The translations under genes were made by a program, and so were the position numbers. From contig CBDBKU010000002.1 of assembly GCA_965206775.1 (NCBI GenBank), forward strand, positions 620,001 through 684,000: a stretch of 64,000 nt of DNA. The letters are read 5' to 3'. Shown here in pieces: positions 26,794 to 35,889 of this stretch. This DNA is from VXMF01 sp965206775. Its GTDB lineage: Bacteria > Acidobacteriota > Terriglobia > Bryobacterales > UBA6623. The notes under the pieces were generated by a model. That model was not told the origin of the DNA. It saw nothing but the letters and a program-made list of their open reading frames with translations, and ran no database searches. Position 1 is the stretch's first letter; each line of letters opens with the position of its first letter.

Positions 26794-27061
26794 AGTCTCG
26801 AAGCGCGTTCGCTCCCGGGTCAGAAAACTCGACCGAGATTTATCCGGTCGACTGCTCGAAGTCCTTCGCGACCTCATCGCGACATAGGAAGACCCTCGCA
26901 GTCGGGGTGCGGCTTTGGCCGGTTCGCTCAAGGCCTACCGGTGATATCGAATTGGCGGCTATCCCGTCGTCTGCAGGATTCGGGACTAGAGGCACCGTAT
27001 CGTGATCGTCGAAGTCGGCAAGCGGGACAAAGTGTACATCGTCCATCAGGAAACGCCGTAG
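26777..27061 (+). pseudogene. RelE/ParE-superfamily toxin remnant with three in-frame stops
   Basis: Starting at GTG 26777, a single frame of 95 codons reads SWTIEVSKRVRSRVRKLD, then EDPRSRGAALAGSLKAYR, YRIGGYPVVCRIRD and RIVIVEVGKRDKVY. This matches the usual RelE layout (two helices, then DPR-G-L-G-WRYR-GDYR-D-V-V-GHR--VY). The frame is broken by TAG (26885-26887), TGA (26942-26944) and TAG (26987-26989). Without base insertions or deletions the whole domain is still readable, so decay has been by point mutation. It would have been an mRNA interferase or gyrase-targeting toxin. Confidence 0.72.
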
Positions 27062-27294
27062 GCCTTTCGACGGCTAGAGCCCATTGAGGAATCGTCGTGC
27101 GGTCGTTGCCCGCCTGCAAGCGAGATTCATGGCGTCTTCCCCCACAAGGGAGGCGGGCCATGCCTTACCGCCACCAATTGAACTTACTTGGAACGCAGAG
27201 CACGAGCTGTGGCGCAATCTTCGAAGCGGTAAGAGATCCCGGTCGCTTGAACTGGCCGAGCGAGTCGCCCCGAAACACGCCTGATTCACGACTC
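27062..27294. other. Short region with no recognised gene
   Basis: It contains a possible 50- to 66-codon plus-strand frame (27084-27284, containing WNAEHELWRNLRSGKRSRSL) that I do not recognise. It may be another gene scrap, since it follows two remnants directly. Confidence 0.35.
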
Positions 27295-27969
27295 CTATCG
27301 CTCGAGGATCCAGATATTCCGGAACATGACGAAGCTATGCACGTCGTGGAGCTGCAGCCCGACCGGGCCTTTCGTTGGCCGCTCCGGATCGCCCGCGTGC
27401 TCTGAGGCGAGCACGCCGTTCACGTAGACCTTGATTGAATCCTTGCGGGACTCGATGTTGATCCGGTTCCATTCGCCCGCCATCTGGAGGCCGTCCGGAG
27501 CACGCGCCACTCCGTAGATTGAACCGGTTGACCATCTTCCGGTGTAGTCGCTGTCGATCTGGATCTCGTAGCCCAGCTTCGATGGCGTGCAGTCGTAGTC
27601 CGGCCGCTCGGCAATGGCGCATCGAGCCTGCGACGGGTCCCGGATCGAGATGCCGCTGTTCCCTGGCGTGTTGACCCAGTACTCGAGGTGAAGGTCGTAC
27701 TCGTCGAACTCCCGTGCGGTGTAAAGCCAGGACTGGCGCGTGCTCCACCAAGTGAAACGGTCCCGATCGACGGGCTCGGTTCCCTTCAGCTCTTCCTGGC
27801 GGTCATGGCTGAAGTAGGCGGTGACGACTCCGTCCGAGCGCATCCGCCAGTGCCCCTCGCCTAGAACAGTCCACTCGTTGAGGCCATTGCGAAGCAGGTC
27901 AGTCCAATCGGCAGCGAACGTAGCCGGGGCAAGAGCCCCGAGCGCCAGTGCAAGAATCGCATTCCTCAT
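27295..27969 (-). CDS. DUF1080 (3-keto-disaccharide hydrolase-type) secreted protein
   Basis: 224 residues: a signal peptide (MRNAILALALGALAPATFAA) and one concanavalin-like DUF1080 domain. Typical landmarks are the WTDLLRNGLNEW opening, WLYTAREFDEYDLHLEYWV, NSGISIRDP, YEIQIDSDY, GEWNRINIESRKDSIKVYVNG and GPVGLQLHD. Members of this family have been linked to hydrolysis of 3-keto sugars and glucosides in the periplasm; the specific substrate here is unknown. It lies 18 bp downstream of murB on the same strand. It is small compared with multi-domain family members. Confidence 0.88.
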   Translation of the reverse strand: MRNAILALALGALAPATFAADWTDLLRNGLNEWTVLGEGHWRMRSDGVVTAYFSHDRQEELKGTEPVDRDRFTWWSTRQSWLYTAREFDEYDLHLEYWVNTPGNSGISIRDPSQARCAIAERPDYDCTPSKLGYEIQIDSDYTGRWSTGSIYGVARAPDGLQMAGEWNRINIESRKDSIKVYVNGVLASEHAGDPERPTKGPVGLQLHDVHSFVMFRNIWILER

Positions 27970-27987
27970 TGCATCCCCCTCCGCGGG

Positions 27988-28962
27988 TCACCCGACATAC
28001 TGCACTTCCTCTTCCACTTCAAAGCCGAAGCGCTCCCGCACCCGCGACTTCAGTTCTACCACCAGCTCTCGGATCTGGGCCGACGTGCCTCCCCCGGCGT
28101 TGTACAGCAGATTCGCGTGATAGGGGGCGATCTCGATACCCCCGCTGCGCATGCCCTTCGCGCCAACCTGCTCGAGAAAGAAGGCCGAAGCCACTTTGCC
28201 AGCCCGAACCGCCCTGCCGGGCACGATGGCCGCGGTCTCATCCGGCAGGGTGCGGAGGTACAGGTTCTTGAAGATGCTGCCTGCACAGCGCATGGTGGGC
28301 GGGAACTTCTCGTCGCGGACCGCTCGGATCTCCTCGGCTCGCGCGCGCAGCGCGGCCGCGTCGCCGGGCGGCAGCGCCAGCCGCACTCCGGTGATCAGCC
28401 AGTCCTTGCGCTGCTTGAAGATCGACTCGCGGTATTCGAAGTCGCATTCGTCCGGCCCGAACGACCGGACCTGCGTGCCTTCCACGAAGTCGACACGCTC
28501 TACGAACTCGTCGATCTGATGCCCGTAAGCGCCCGCGTTCCCGTAAACTGCCCCGCCCACCGAACCGGGAATGCGGGTCAGCGTGTGCATGCCTTCCAGC
28601 GAGTGCTCGAGTGTCAGGTCGACCAGGGCTTGCAGGCTCCCGCCGGCTTCCGCTTCGATCGCTCCATCGCGGTACTCAAGGCGGTCCGCCGTGTACCGCA
28701 CAACCAGCCCGCGAAAGCCCTCATCCGGAACGACGACATTGCTGCCATCGCCTAGCAAGTAGAACGGAACGCCGGTTTCCCGCGCCGCGACGAATGCCTT
28801 GCCGAGAGCCCGAGGGCTATCAGCCCAGCCGAACAGGTCGGCAGGCCCTCCGATGCCGAACCGGGTGTACGCCTTTAGAGGCACGTCGGCCTCGAGCCTC
28901 AAGCCCTTGATTTCGGAGAGCCGGTCGGCAAGCGCCGGTGCCGCCTGTGTCGCGTACTGCAA
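27988..28962 (-). CDS. murB: UDP-N-acetylenolpyruvoylglucosamine reductase
   Basis: 324-residue FAD enzyme that reduces enolpyruvyl-UDP-GlcNAc to UDP-MurNAc in peptidoglycan synthesis. The FAD-binding part is visible (TRFGIGGPADLF, LLGDGSNVVV, IPGSVGGAVYGNAGAYG), as are the catalytic-domain motifs YRESIFK and GSIFKNL and the late Glu-containing VEEEVQYVG. The MRCAGSIFKN segment places a Cys-Ala-Gly before the usual Ser. It is divergent from the DUF2461 gene. A degenerate piece of this gene sits at 26300-26471. It is not in an mraY-mur cluster here. Confidence 0.95.
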   Translation of the reverse strand: MQYATQAAPALADRLSEIKGLRLEADVPLKAYTRFGIGGPADLFGWADSPRALGKAFVAARETGVPFYLLGDGSNVVVPDEGFRGLVVRYTADRLEYRDGAIEAEAGGSLQALVDLTLEHSLEGMHTLTRIPGSVGGAVYGNAGAYGHQIDEFVERVDFVEGTQVRSFGPDECDFEYRESIFKQRKDWLITGVRLALPPGDAAALRARAEEIRAVRDEKFPPTMRCAGSIFKNLYLRTLPDETAAIVPGRAVRAGKVASAFFLEQVGAKGMRSGGIEIAPYHANLLYNAGGGTSAQIRELVVELKSRVRERFGFEVEEEVQYVG

Positions 28963-29027
28963 TACCCAATTGTACGGCGGAGATACGCGAGAGCCCGCGC
29001 ATGCCGACAGCCGCGGAATCCCGCATC

Positions 29028-29753
29028 ATGGAAAGGATGCAGTTCCAATTCCAGGGTTTCGAGCCGGAGGCGCGCCAATTCCTCCGCGACCTCCGCGCGA
29101 ACAACAACCGCGAGTGGTTCCAGGCTCGCAAGGCAGAGTATGAGCGACACCTCCGCGGCCCGCTCCTAGAGCTCGTCGAGGATCTGGGCGCCTCTCTCGC
29201 CGACTACGCGCCGGGCTACCTGCGCGATCCCCGCAAGTCGGTGTACCGGATCTACCGCGACACCCGCTTCTCGAAGAGCAAGCTGCCCTACAAGACCCAC
29301 GCCGCAGCGGTGTTCCCGCCGATCGGCCTCGAGCGCCACAGCGGAGCGGGCTTCTATTTCCATTTCTCGCCGGAGGAACTGCTCGTGGGCGGCGGCGTGT
29401 ACGCGCCGGGCACCCCCGAACTGTTGCGGATTCGCGAACAGATCGCGGCAGACCCGGAAGAGTTCCGTGCAATCCTAGCGGACAAGGCCTTCGGGCAGGC
29501 CTTTCCCGGCCTCGAGGGCGAGAAGCTCAAGCGGACGCCCCGGGGCTTTCCGCGGGATCATCCCGCGGCCGACCTGCTGGTTTACAAGCAGTTCCTGTCC
29601 GGCACCACCTTCTCGTCGGACGAAATCGAGAAGCCGTCGATTTCCGGTCTCCTGGACCGGCATTTCCGGATCATCGCCCCTCTTCTCGAATACCTGAATC
29701 GGCCCCTAAGGGCGGACGGAGGGGGAGCTGCCTTTCCGGGGCAAGTACGATAG
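29028..29753 (+). CDS. DUF2461 family protein
   Basis: 241 residues with the full DUF2461 layout: FEPEARQFLRDLRANNNREWFQ at the N-terminus, DPRKSVYRIYRDTRFSKSK (the conserved basic motif), then FYFHFSPEELLVGGGVY and a late KPSISGLLD segment. The family is conserved in bacteria and fungi, but no molecular function is established. Several start codons are possible (28938, 29001, 29028, 29037). 29028 is chosen because family similarity starts shortly after it, but this is not secure. Confidence 0.85.
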   Translation: MERMQFQFQGFEPEARQFLRDLRANNNREWFQARKAEYERHLRGPLLELVEDLGASLADYAPGYLRDPRKSVYRIYRDTRFSKSKLPYKTHAAAVFPPIGLERHSGAGFYFHFSPEELLVGGGVYAPGTPELLRIREQIAADPEEFRAILADKAFGQAFPGLEGEKLKRTPRGFPRDHPAADLLVYKQFLSGTTFSSDEIEKPSISGLLDRHFRIIAPLLEYLNRPLRADGGGAAFPGQVR

Positions 29754-29796
29754 CTGCGTGGAGTAACAGCCGCGCGGCCTGCCGCGGGGCTCCGAT

Positions 29797-31248
29797 ATGC
29801 CTTACCGAGACATCCGCGAATTCATTGCCGCGCTCGAGCGAGAGGGCGAGCTGAAGCGCGTTCAAGCCGAAGTGGACCCGAGACTGGAGATCGCGGAGAT
29901 CGCCGATCGGGCCGTAAAGCGGGGAGGCCCGGCCCTGCTGTTCGAGAATCCGAAGGGCTCGAGCGTGCCGCTCCTGATCAATTCGTACGCCTCAATGTCC
30001 AAGATGCGGATCGCATTCGAGGTCGACGACATCGACGACATCGCGGCGCGAATCACTGAATACCTGGAAATCAGTGTCCCCAAGGGCGTCGCGGGCAAGC
30101 TCAAGGGCATCGCCAAGCTCGCGGAAGTGCGGAACTTCCTGCCCCGCACCGTGCGGTCCGGAGCTTGCCAGCAAGTCGTCAAGAGGGAGGGGTTTTCGCT
30201 CTACGACTACCCGATCCTGACGTGCTGGCCCGGCGACGGCGGGCCTTTCGTGACCCTGCCGATGGTGTTCTCGCGCAACCCGATCACCGGGAAGCGCAAT
30301 TGCGGCACCTACCGCCTGCACGTCTACGACGAGCGCACGACCGGCATGCACTGGCAGACCCACAAGCAGGGCGCCGAGCACTACCGCCGGCTGGCGCAGG
30401 AGGGCAAGGAAACGCGGATGGACGTCGCCGTGGCAATCGGCGCCGATCCGGCCACCATGTTTTCGGGCATCCTGCCTCTCCCGCCGGATCTCGACGAGAT
30501 GTTGTTCGCAGGTTTCATCCGCAAGCAGCCGGTCGAGATGGTCAGCTGCAAGACCGTAGATCTCGAAGTGCCGGCGAACGCGGAAATCGTCCTCGAGGGC
30601 CATGTCAATCTCGGAGAGCTGCGCACGGAAGGCCCGTTCGGCGATCACACGGGATATTACTCGCTGGAGGATGACTACCCGGTATTCCACGTGGACTGCG
30701 TCACGCAGCGCACGGACCCGATCTACGCGACCACCATCGTGGGCCCTCCGCCCATGGAGGACTACTACATGGGCAAGGCGATCGAGCGGATCTTCCTGCC
30801 CTTGATGAGGCTGCAGGCGCCCGAGATCGTGAACGTTGCGATGCCTCCGGAGGGCATCTTCCACAACCTGATGCTGGTGTCGATCCGCAAGTCGTATCCG
30901 GGCCAGGCGCGCAAGGTGATGAACACCATCTGGGGCCTTGGCCAGGCCTCTTCGACGAAGTGCATCGTCGTGGTCGATCACGATGTCGACGTCCAGAACT
31001 ATTCCGAGACGGCCTGGCGCGCGCTGAACAACATCGATCCGGAACGGGACATCCAGTTCACGATGGGGCCGGTCGACTCGCTCGACCACGCCAGCCGCCT
31101 CCCGGACTACGGCTCGAAGATGGGAATCGACGCGACCCGCAAGTGGCCGACAGAGGGCTTCACGCGGCCATGGCCCGAAGTTCTTGTCATGGACGAGGAC
31201 GTGAAGAGGCGGGTCGATCCGATCTGGGAGGAGCTGGGAATCGGCTAG
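29797..31248 (+). CDS. ubiD: UbiD-family prenyl-FMN-dependent decarboxylase
   Basis: 483 residues. Family motifs include YRDIREFIAALEREGELKRV at the start, the prFMN-binding region NCGTYRLHVYDERTTGMHW with HKQGAEHYRR, the catalytic acidic pair in ELRTEGPFGDHTGYYS, and YATTIVGPPPMEDYYMGKA. It would decarboxylate an aromatic or unsaturated acid, classically 4-hydroxy-3-polyprenylbenzoate in ubiquinone synthesis; if the host makes menaquinone, another aromatic acid is possible. It needs prFMN from a UbiX, which is not in this window. A membrane-fusion protein gene follows 24 bp later. Confidence 0.92.
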   Translation: MPYRDIREFIAALEREGELKRVQAEVDPRLEIAEIADRAVKRGGPALLFENPKGSSVPLLINSYASMSKMRIAFEVDDIDDIAARITEYLEISVPKGVAGKLKGIAKLAEVRNFLPRTVRSGACQQVVKREGFSLYDYPILTCWPGDGGPFVTLPMVFSRNPITGKRNCGTYRLHVYDERTTGMHWQTHKQGAEHYRRLAQEGKETRMDVAVAIGADPATMFSGILPLPPDLDEMLFAGFIRKQPVEMVSCKTVDLEVPANAEIVLEGHVNLGELRTEGPFGDHTGYYSLEDDYPVFHVDCVTQRTDPIYATTIVGPPPMEDYYMGKAIERIFLPLMRLQAPEIVNVAMPPEGIFHNLMLVSIRKSYPGQARKVMNTIWGLGQASSTKCIVVVDHDVDVQNYSETAWRALNNIDPERDIQFTMGPVDSLDHASRLPDYGSKMGIDATRKWPTEGFTRPWPEVLVMDEDVKRRVDPIWEELGIG

Positions 31249-31272
31249 GCACCTTCCGGCGCGACGAAGGCG

Positions 31273-32214
31273 ATGGGGAAAACGCGTGCGAGCGCTGCGC
31301 CCGCAACGTGGGCGATGGCCGCAGCCAGCCTGGCTGCGGCGTGCTCGCTGGCGTTTCTGCTCGGCCCGGTGCCCGATCTGCCTCGAGTCCCCGGGCACGC
31401 GGTGGAGCTTTCTGCCGTGGCCGTGTCGACGCTCGACGGACGGGTCACCGCAAGGCGTCTAGGCCGTGTGCTTGCCCTGCGGTCCAAGCCGGGCGACGCG
31501 GTGGCCGTCGGCGATCCGCTCGTGGAATTCGAGGACTTGGGCTTATTGGCCTCGAAGTCGGAGCTCGACCGGGAAATTTCCGCACTCCTGGCGAAGGCCG
31601 CTACCGCCCCCCCAGCGCAGCGCGACGCAGCAAGGGCGGGCGGGCAGGAGCTGCGGCGCGCGACGGTGCGCCACTTGGAGGAATCCTTCGAGACCGCGCG
31701 CAAGGACTTCGAGCGTTGGAGGATATTGCACGAAGAGGGCTTGGTCGCCCGCCTCGAATTCGAAGGGAAGGAGCGCGCATTCGCGGCGCTTGGAAAGCGC
31801 TTGAAGGAAGCCCGGGCTAGCGCCGAACAGGACGAGCTGGGCCGGGACGAGCCCGCTGAGGCACGGGTGCCGCCGGACCTGCGACGCGCCGAGCGGCTCC
31901 GCGCGCAGCTGGAAAAGCTCCCGCGCACGTTCGTCGCTGCGAGCCCGTGGGACGGGACGGTGCGCGAGCTACATGTCGAGGAAGGCGAGGAGCCCCTCAG
32001 GGGAGCGGCGCTTGCAACGGTTGCCCGTGCCGCGCTGCAGAGACTCGAGGCCAGCGTGGGAAACCATGAGGGCATCGCTGCGGTTAGGTCTGCGTGCGGC
32101 ATGCCCGGCCCGTTCCCGTTCACCATCCGGAAAGGAATCCTCAGCGTGACGGCACCAGTCCCGGCGATTCGTCCGGGCGACCGCTGCGAGGTGGTGGTCT
32201 GGGCGCGCAAGTAA
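31273..32214 (+). CDS. HlyD/membrane-fusion-like periplasmic adaptor (short)
   Basis: 313 residues: an N-terminal membrane anchor (AAASLAAACSLAFLLGPV), a split lipoyl/barrel-sandwich domain (GRVLALRSKPGDAVAVGDPLVEFED and later VAASPWDGTVRELHVEEGEEPLRG), and a central coiled-coil hairpin (about residues 95-210). This is the layout of adaptors linking inner-membrane exporters to outer-membrane channels. It is short and lacks an obvious full membrane-proximal domain. It lies 38 bp before a LolD-like ATPase, so the two probably form part of a MacAB-like exporter, but no permease is present here. Confidence 0.82.
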   Translation: MGKTRASAAPATWAMAAASLAAACSLAFLLGPVPDLPRVPGHAVELSAVAVSTLDGRVTARRLGRVLALRSKPGDAVAVGDPLVEFEDLGLLASKSELDREISALLAKAATAPPAQRDAARAGGQELRRATVRHLEESFETARKDFERWRILHEEGLVARLEFEGKERAFAALGKRLKEARASAEQDELGRDEPAEARVPPDLRRAERLRAQLEKLPRTFVAASPWDGTVRELHVEEGEEPLRGAALATVARAALQRLEASVGNHEGIAAVRSACGMPGPFPFTIRKGILSVTAPVPAIRPGDRCEVVVWARK

Positions 32215-32252
32215 CTAGACCGAGGAGCGACGCGCCTACACTGATTTAGGAC

Positions 32253-33059
32253 ATGGCAACAGCAACTGCAGTTCAGGATTCCGCGGCGATCGGCAAGCAG
32301 CTGCTCGAGGACAACATCGTCATCAGGACCTACGGCCTGCGCAAGACCTATGTCATGGGCGATCAGGAAATCCATGCGGTGAACGGCGTCGACATGGAAA
32401 TCCGCTACGGCGAGTACGTGGCCCTGATGGGGCCGTCGGGTTCCGGCAAGTCGACCTTCATGAACCTGATCGGCGCGCTCGACACGCCGACGGCGGGCGA
32501 CTACTATATTGCGGGCCAGCTCATCAGCTCGATGTCCGACGACGAACTGGCGTACATCCGCAACCGGGAAATCGGCTTCGTCTTCCAGACCTTCAACCTG
32601 CTGCCCCGTCTGACGGCCCTGCAAAACGTCGAGCTGCCGCTCGTCTACTCCGGAGTGCCGCCGGCCCAGCGAACGGAGCGGGCGCAGCGCGCCATGCACC
32701 AAGTTGACCTCACGGATCGGATGTACCACAAGCCGGCCGAGCTCTCGGGCGGCCAGCGCCAGCGCGTGGCGATCGCCCGCGCCTTGGTGGGCGACCCGTC
32801 GATCATCCTAGCCGACGAGCCGACAGGCAACCTCGACACGGCCACGTCGACCGAGATCATGGGCGTGATGGACGTGCTGCACAAGCAAGGCAACACGATC
32901 ATCCTGGTCACTCACGAGCCGGATATCGCCTTGTACGCACGTCGCATTGTGCAGTTACGCGACGGCAAGGTCGAGAAGGACGAAGAAGCCCGGTGGGCGA
33001 TGGCGGCGGTGTTCGGGTCGGCGGAGGATGGCGGCGCGGCGAAGGACGAACGGGTCTGA
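32253..33059 (+). CDS. LolD/MacB-type ABC transporter ATPase
   Basis: 268 residues. Walker A (GPSGSGKSTFM), Q-loop (FQTFNLLP), the signature LSGGQRQRVAIARAL, Walker B (IILADEPTGNLD) and the H-loop (VTHEPD) are all intact. The sequence around LRKTYVMGDQEIHAVNGVD is typical of the LolD/MacB branch, which powers FtsX-type permeases. A short C-terminal extension (about 30 residues after RDGKVEKDEEA) is rich in Gly/Ala/Asp. The gene follows the adaptor by 38 bp and overlaps or abuts the GT21 gene, so the three are probably one transcript; the permease partner is missing. Confidence 0.92.
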   Translation: MATATAVQDSAAIGKQLLEDNIVIRTYGLRKTYVMGDQEIHAVNGVDMEIRYGEYVALMGPSGSGKSTFMNLIGALDTPTAGDYYIAGQLISSMSDDELAYIRNREIGFVFQTFNLLPRLTALQNVELPLVYSGVPPAQRTERAQRAMHQVDLTDRMYHKPAELSGGQRQRVAIARALVGDPSIILADEPTGNLDTATSTEIMGVMDVLHKQGNTIILVTHEPDIALYARRIVQLRDGKVEKDEEARWAMAAVFGSAEDGGAAKDERV

Positions 33060-33067
33060 TAGCCACG

Positions 33068-34225
33068 TTGCTGCAAGGCACGTCCCAAGCTCTCGTCGCC
33101 GGCGTCGTCACTGCAGGTTGCGCATACTACGTTCTCGTGCTCATCGCGGTTCGGGGCTTCCTCAAGCGCCGTTCGCATCGGAAACGCCCGATGGAGCGGG
33201 CGGTTTCGTTCAGCGTGCTCAAGCCGCTCGCCGGCGCCGAGCCCGATCTCGCCGAAAACCTCGAGAGCTTTTTCGATCTGGACTATCCGGACTACGAAAT
33301 CCTGTTCGCGGCGAGCAAGGCCGGAGACCCGGCACTCGCGCTGGCACGGTCGCTCGGAGCGCGGCATCCGGGAACCCGATCGAAGGAGATCGCTGTCGGA
33401 GAGCCGCCATTCCCGAACGCGAAGGTGCATTCGCTCTCGGAAATGACCGGAGCCGCGTCGGGCGACGTGCTCGTCATCAGCGATAGCGATATCCGCGCCG
33501 ACCGCTCGCTGCTGACGGATCTCGCAGAGGAGTTTCAAGACGCGAATGTCGGGGTCGTCACGTGTCCGTACCGCGCCGTGCCCGGACCGAGCCCCTGGTC
33601 GCTCCTGGAGGCTCTCGGCATGAACACCGAGTTCTGGAGCGGAGTGCTGGCAGCCCAGTTCCTTGCACCGATGGACTTCGCGGTGGGACCCACTATGGCG
33701 GTACGCCGGTCGTGCCTGAAGGCGGCCGGGAACTGGGACGCGCTGACTGACTACCTGGCGGAGGACTTTCAGCTCGGTCGCCTTGCCCGCCAGTCGGGCT
33801 ACGACGTGCGTCTTGCAACCCATGTCGTCGAGCACCGAATCGGGAGCGAGAGTTTCGCGAGGAACTTCGCGCACCGTCTCCGATGGCGTCGCTCCACGCG
33901 CCGGTCGCGGCCGGCTGGCTACTGGGGCGAGCTGTTCGCGAACCCACTTCCGTGGGCAGCGGTCCTGCTGCCGACGGCATCGTGGGCCGGATGGGCTTGG
34001 TGGCTGTTCGGATCTTGCGTCGCCCTTCGCGCAGCGGTGGCGGTCGCAGTTGGAAGAATCGCGCTTGGAGACCCGCTCGTGCTCCGCCGGTGGTGGCTGG
34101 TGCCGTTCCAGGACGCACTCAGCCTCGCGGTCTGGGCAGCTGGCTTCTTCGGGAATCGAATCGTGTGGCGCGACCGGGAGTACGAACTCACGCGCGACGG
34201 ACGCATGCGCCGCGTGAACGGGTAG
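33068..34225 (+). CDS. GT21-type (ceramide-glucosyltransferase-like) membrane glycosyltransferase
   Basis: About 385 residues. An N-terminal transmembrane helix (ALVAGVVTAGCAYYVLVLIAV) precedes a GT-A domain with the family's motif series: SVLKPLAGAEPDL, Asp pair in ISDSDIRAD, LAEDFQLGR and HRLRWRRSTR (the RxxRW-type motif). Two or more C-terminal membrane helices follow. It resembles HpnI/ceramide glucosyltransferases that move a sugar from a nucleotide donor to a lipid; the lipid acceptor here is unknown. The start is uncertain: no ATG is near, and a TTG at 33068 is used because upstream in-frame residues overlap the ATPase gene and are Gly/Arg-rich. Confidence 0.85.
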   Translation: MLQGTSQALVAGVVTAGCAYYVLVLIAVRGFLKRRSHRKRPMERAVSFSVLKPLAGAEPDLAENLESFFDLDYPDYEILFAASKAGDPALALARSLGARHPGTRSKEIAVGEPPFPNAKVHSLSEMTGAASGDVLVISDSDIRADRSLLTDLAEEFQDANVGVVTCPYRAVPGPSPWSLLEALGMNTEFWSGVLAAQFLAPMDFAVGPTMAVRRSCLKAAGNWDALTDYLAEDFQLGRLARQSGYDVRLATHVVEHRIGSESFARNFAHRLRWRRSTRRSRPAGYWGELFANPLPWAAVLLPTASWAGWAWWLFGSCVALRAAVAVAVGRIALGDPLVLRRWWLVPFQDALSLAVWAAGFFGNRIVWRDREYELTRDGRMRRVNG

Positions 34226-34317
34226 TTGCCTCCTGGCATTCGTCGCGCGGCAAGCTCGCGCCGTGCCAGGAAAACGGTGAATCTTCGATGCGCGGGCAAG
34301 TCTGCGGGAGGCCGGAA

Positions 34318-35886
34318 TCAGAGCGCGGCATGCTCGGCGTAGACACCGAGCTCGGCCCGCAGCACATCGCAGATTTCGCCGAGCGTGGCATAGGCGCGCA
34401 CGGCATCCAGGATGGGCGGCATAAGGTTCTCCTGGCCGCACGCCGCCTTGCGCACTGCTGCCAGCGCCGCATCGACCGCGCCGGAATCCCTGTCCCGGCG
34501 CAGGTCCCCGAGCTTCGCTTGCTGGCGGCGGCTCGCTTCTTCGTCGATCGTCAGGGTCTCGATTGGCTGGCTCCGGCTTTCCTCGTTGGCGTTGACCCCG
34601 ACGATTCGCAGGTCGCCATTCTCTACGCGCCGCTGGTACTCGTAGCTCGACTTTGCGATTTCCGCCTGCGGATACCCGAGCTCCACGGCAGCGACCATTC
34701 CCCCCATCGCATCGATCTTGTCGAGCTCTTCCCAGCACCGAGCCTCCAGCTCGTCCGTGAGGCGCTCGACGTAGTAGCTGCCGCCGAACGGATCGACCGT
34801 CTCGGTCACTCCGGTCTCGGAAGCGATAACCTGCTGCGTGCGCAAGGCCAGCAGCGCCGCCTCCGATGTCGGCAAGGCGTACGCCTCGTCAAGCGCGTTG
34901 GTATGGAGGGACTGCGTGCCGCCAATCACAGCGGCGAGCGCCTGCAAGGCGGTGCGCACCAGATTCACTTGCGGCTGCTGCGCGGTGAGGGTGACGCCCG
35001 CGGTCTGGGTATGAAAGCGGAGCTTGTGGGACCTTGGATTCTTCGCGGAGAACCGCTCCTGCATGATCTTGCACCAGATTCTCCGCGCGGCCCTGAACTT
35101 GGCGATTTCCTCGAAGAAGTCGTTGTGCGAGTCGAAGAAGAAGCTGAGCCTGGACGCGAACGCGTCCACCCCAAGCCCGCGCCGCAACGTCCACTCCACG
35201 TACGCGATTCCGGCCCCTAGCGTGTAGGCGAGTTCCTGCGCCGCGGTGGCCCCGGCCTCCCTGATGTGGTAGCCGCTGATGGAGATAGGATTGAAGCGAG
35301 GAACGTGCCGGGCCGCGTACTCGATCGAGTCCGCCACGAGCCGCATCGACTCACGCGGGGGGTAAATGTACTCCTTCTGGGCCATGAACTCCTTCAGGAT
35401 GTCGTTCTGGACTGTTCCCGAAAGGGTCTCCCACCTGGCGCACTGCTTTTCCGCAACGACTAGGTACATCGCCCAGAGAATCGCTGCCGAGGACGTGATC
35501 GTCATCGAGGTCGTCACGTCGCCGAGCGGGATGCCCTCGCACAGCTCCTCCATATCGGCCAGAGAGGAAACGGCGACGCCGCACTTGCCGACCTCGCCTT
35601 CGGCCATCGCGTGGTCGCTGTCATATCCCATCAGCGTCGGCAGGTCGAACGCTACGGAAAGGCCCGTCTGGCCTTGTCCCAGAAGAAAGCGGAACCGCCG
35701 GTTGGTCTCTTCCGGAGTCCCGTAGCCAGCGAACTGGCGCATCGTCCAGAGCCGCTGGCGATACATGCGCGGGTGTATTCCGCGGGTATACGGAGGCTCG
35801 CCCGGACGACCGACTTCCCGGCCGCCCTCGTTCGAGCGGGTGTAGAGCCGTTCGACCAGAATGCTGGAGGCAGTCCGGCGGTCCAC
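34318..35886 (-). CDS. Methylmalonyl-CoA-mutase-type large (catalytic) subunit
   Basis: 522 residues starting at GTG. It has the catalytic TIM barrel of B12-dependent acyl-CoA mutases (GEPPYTRGIHPRMYRQRLWT, QTGLSVAFDLPTLMGYDSDH, SISGYHIREAGA, GGTQSLHTNALDEA, DPFGGSYYVE). It lacks the C-terminal B12-binding domain, so it needs a separate small subunit, as in the archaeal/two-gene type. Whether the substrate is methylmalonyl-, isobutyryl-, ethylmalonyl- or another acyl-CoA cannot be settled from the motifs seen. A small Cys-containing protein gene ends 3 bp before this start, so the two are probably co-transcribed. Confidence 0.9.
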   Translation of the reverse strand: MDRRTASSILVERLYTRSNEGGREVGRPGEPPYTRGIHPRMYRQRLWTMRQFAGYGTPEETNRRFRFLLGQGQTGLSVAFDLPTLMGYDSDHAMAEGEVGKCGVAVSSLADMEELCEGIPLGDVTTSMTITSSAAILWAMYLVVAEKQCARWETLSGTVQNDILKEFMAQKEYIYPPRESMRLVADSIEYAARHVPRFNPISISGYHIREAGATAAQELAYTLGAGIAYVEWTLRRGLGVDAFASRLSFFFDSHNDFFEEIAKFRAARRIWCKIMQERFSAKNPRSHKLRFHTQTAGVTLTAQQPQVNLVRTALQALAAVIGGTQSLHTNALDEAYALPTSEAALLALRTQQVIASETGVTETVDPFGGSYYVERLTDELEARCWEELDKIDAMGGMVAAVELGYPQAEIAKSSYEYQRRVENGDLRIVGVNANEESRSQPIETLTIDEEASRRQQAKLGDLRRDRDSGAVDAALAAVRKAACGQENLMPPILDAVRAYATLGEICDVLRAELGVYAEHAAL

Positions 35887-35889
35887 GGC

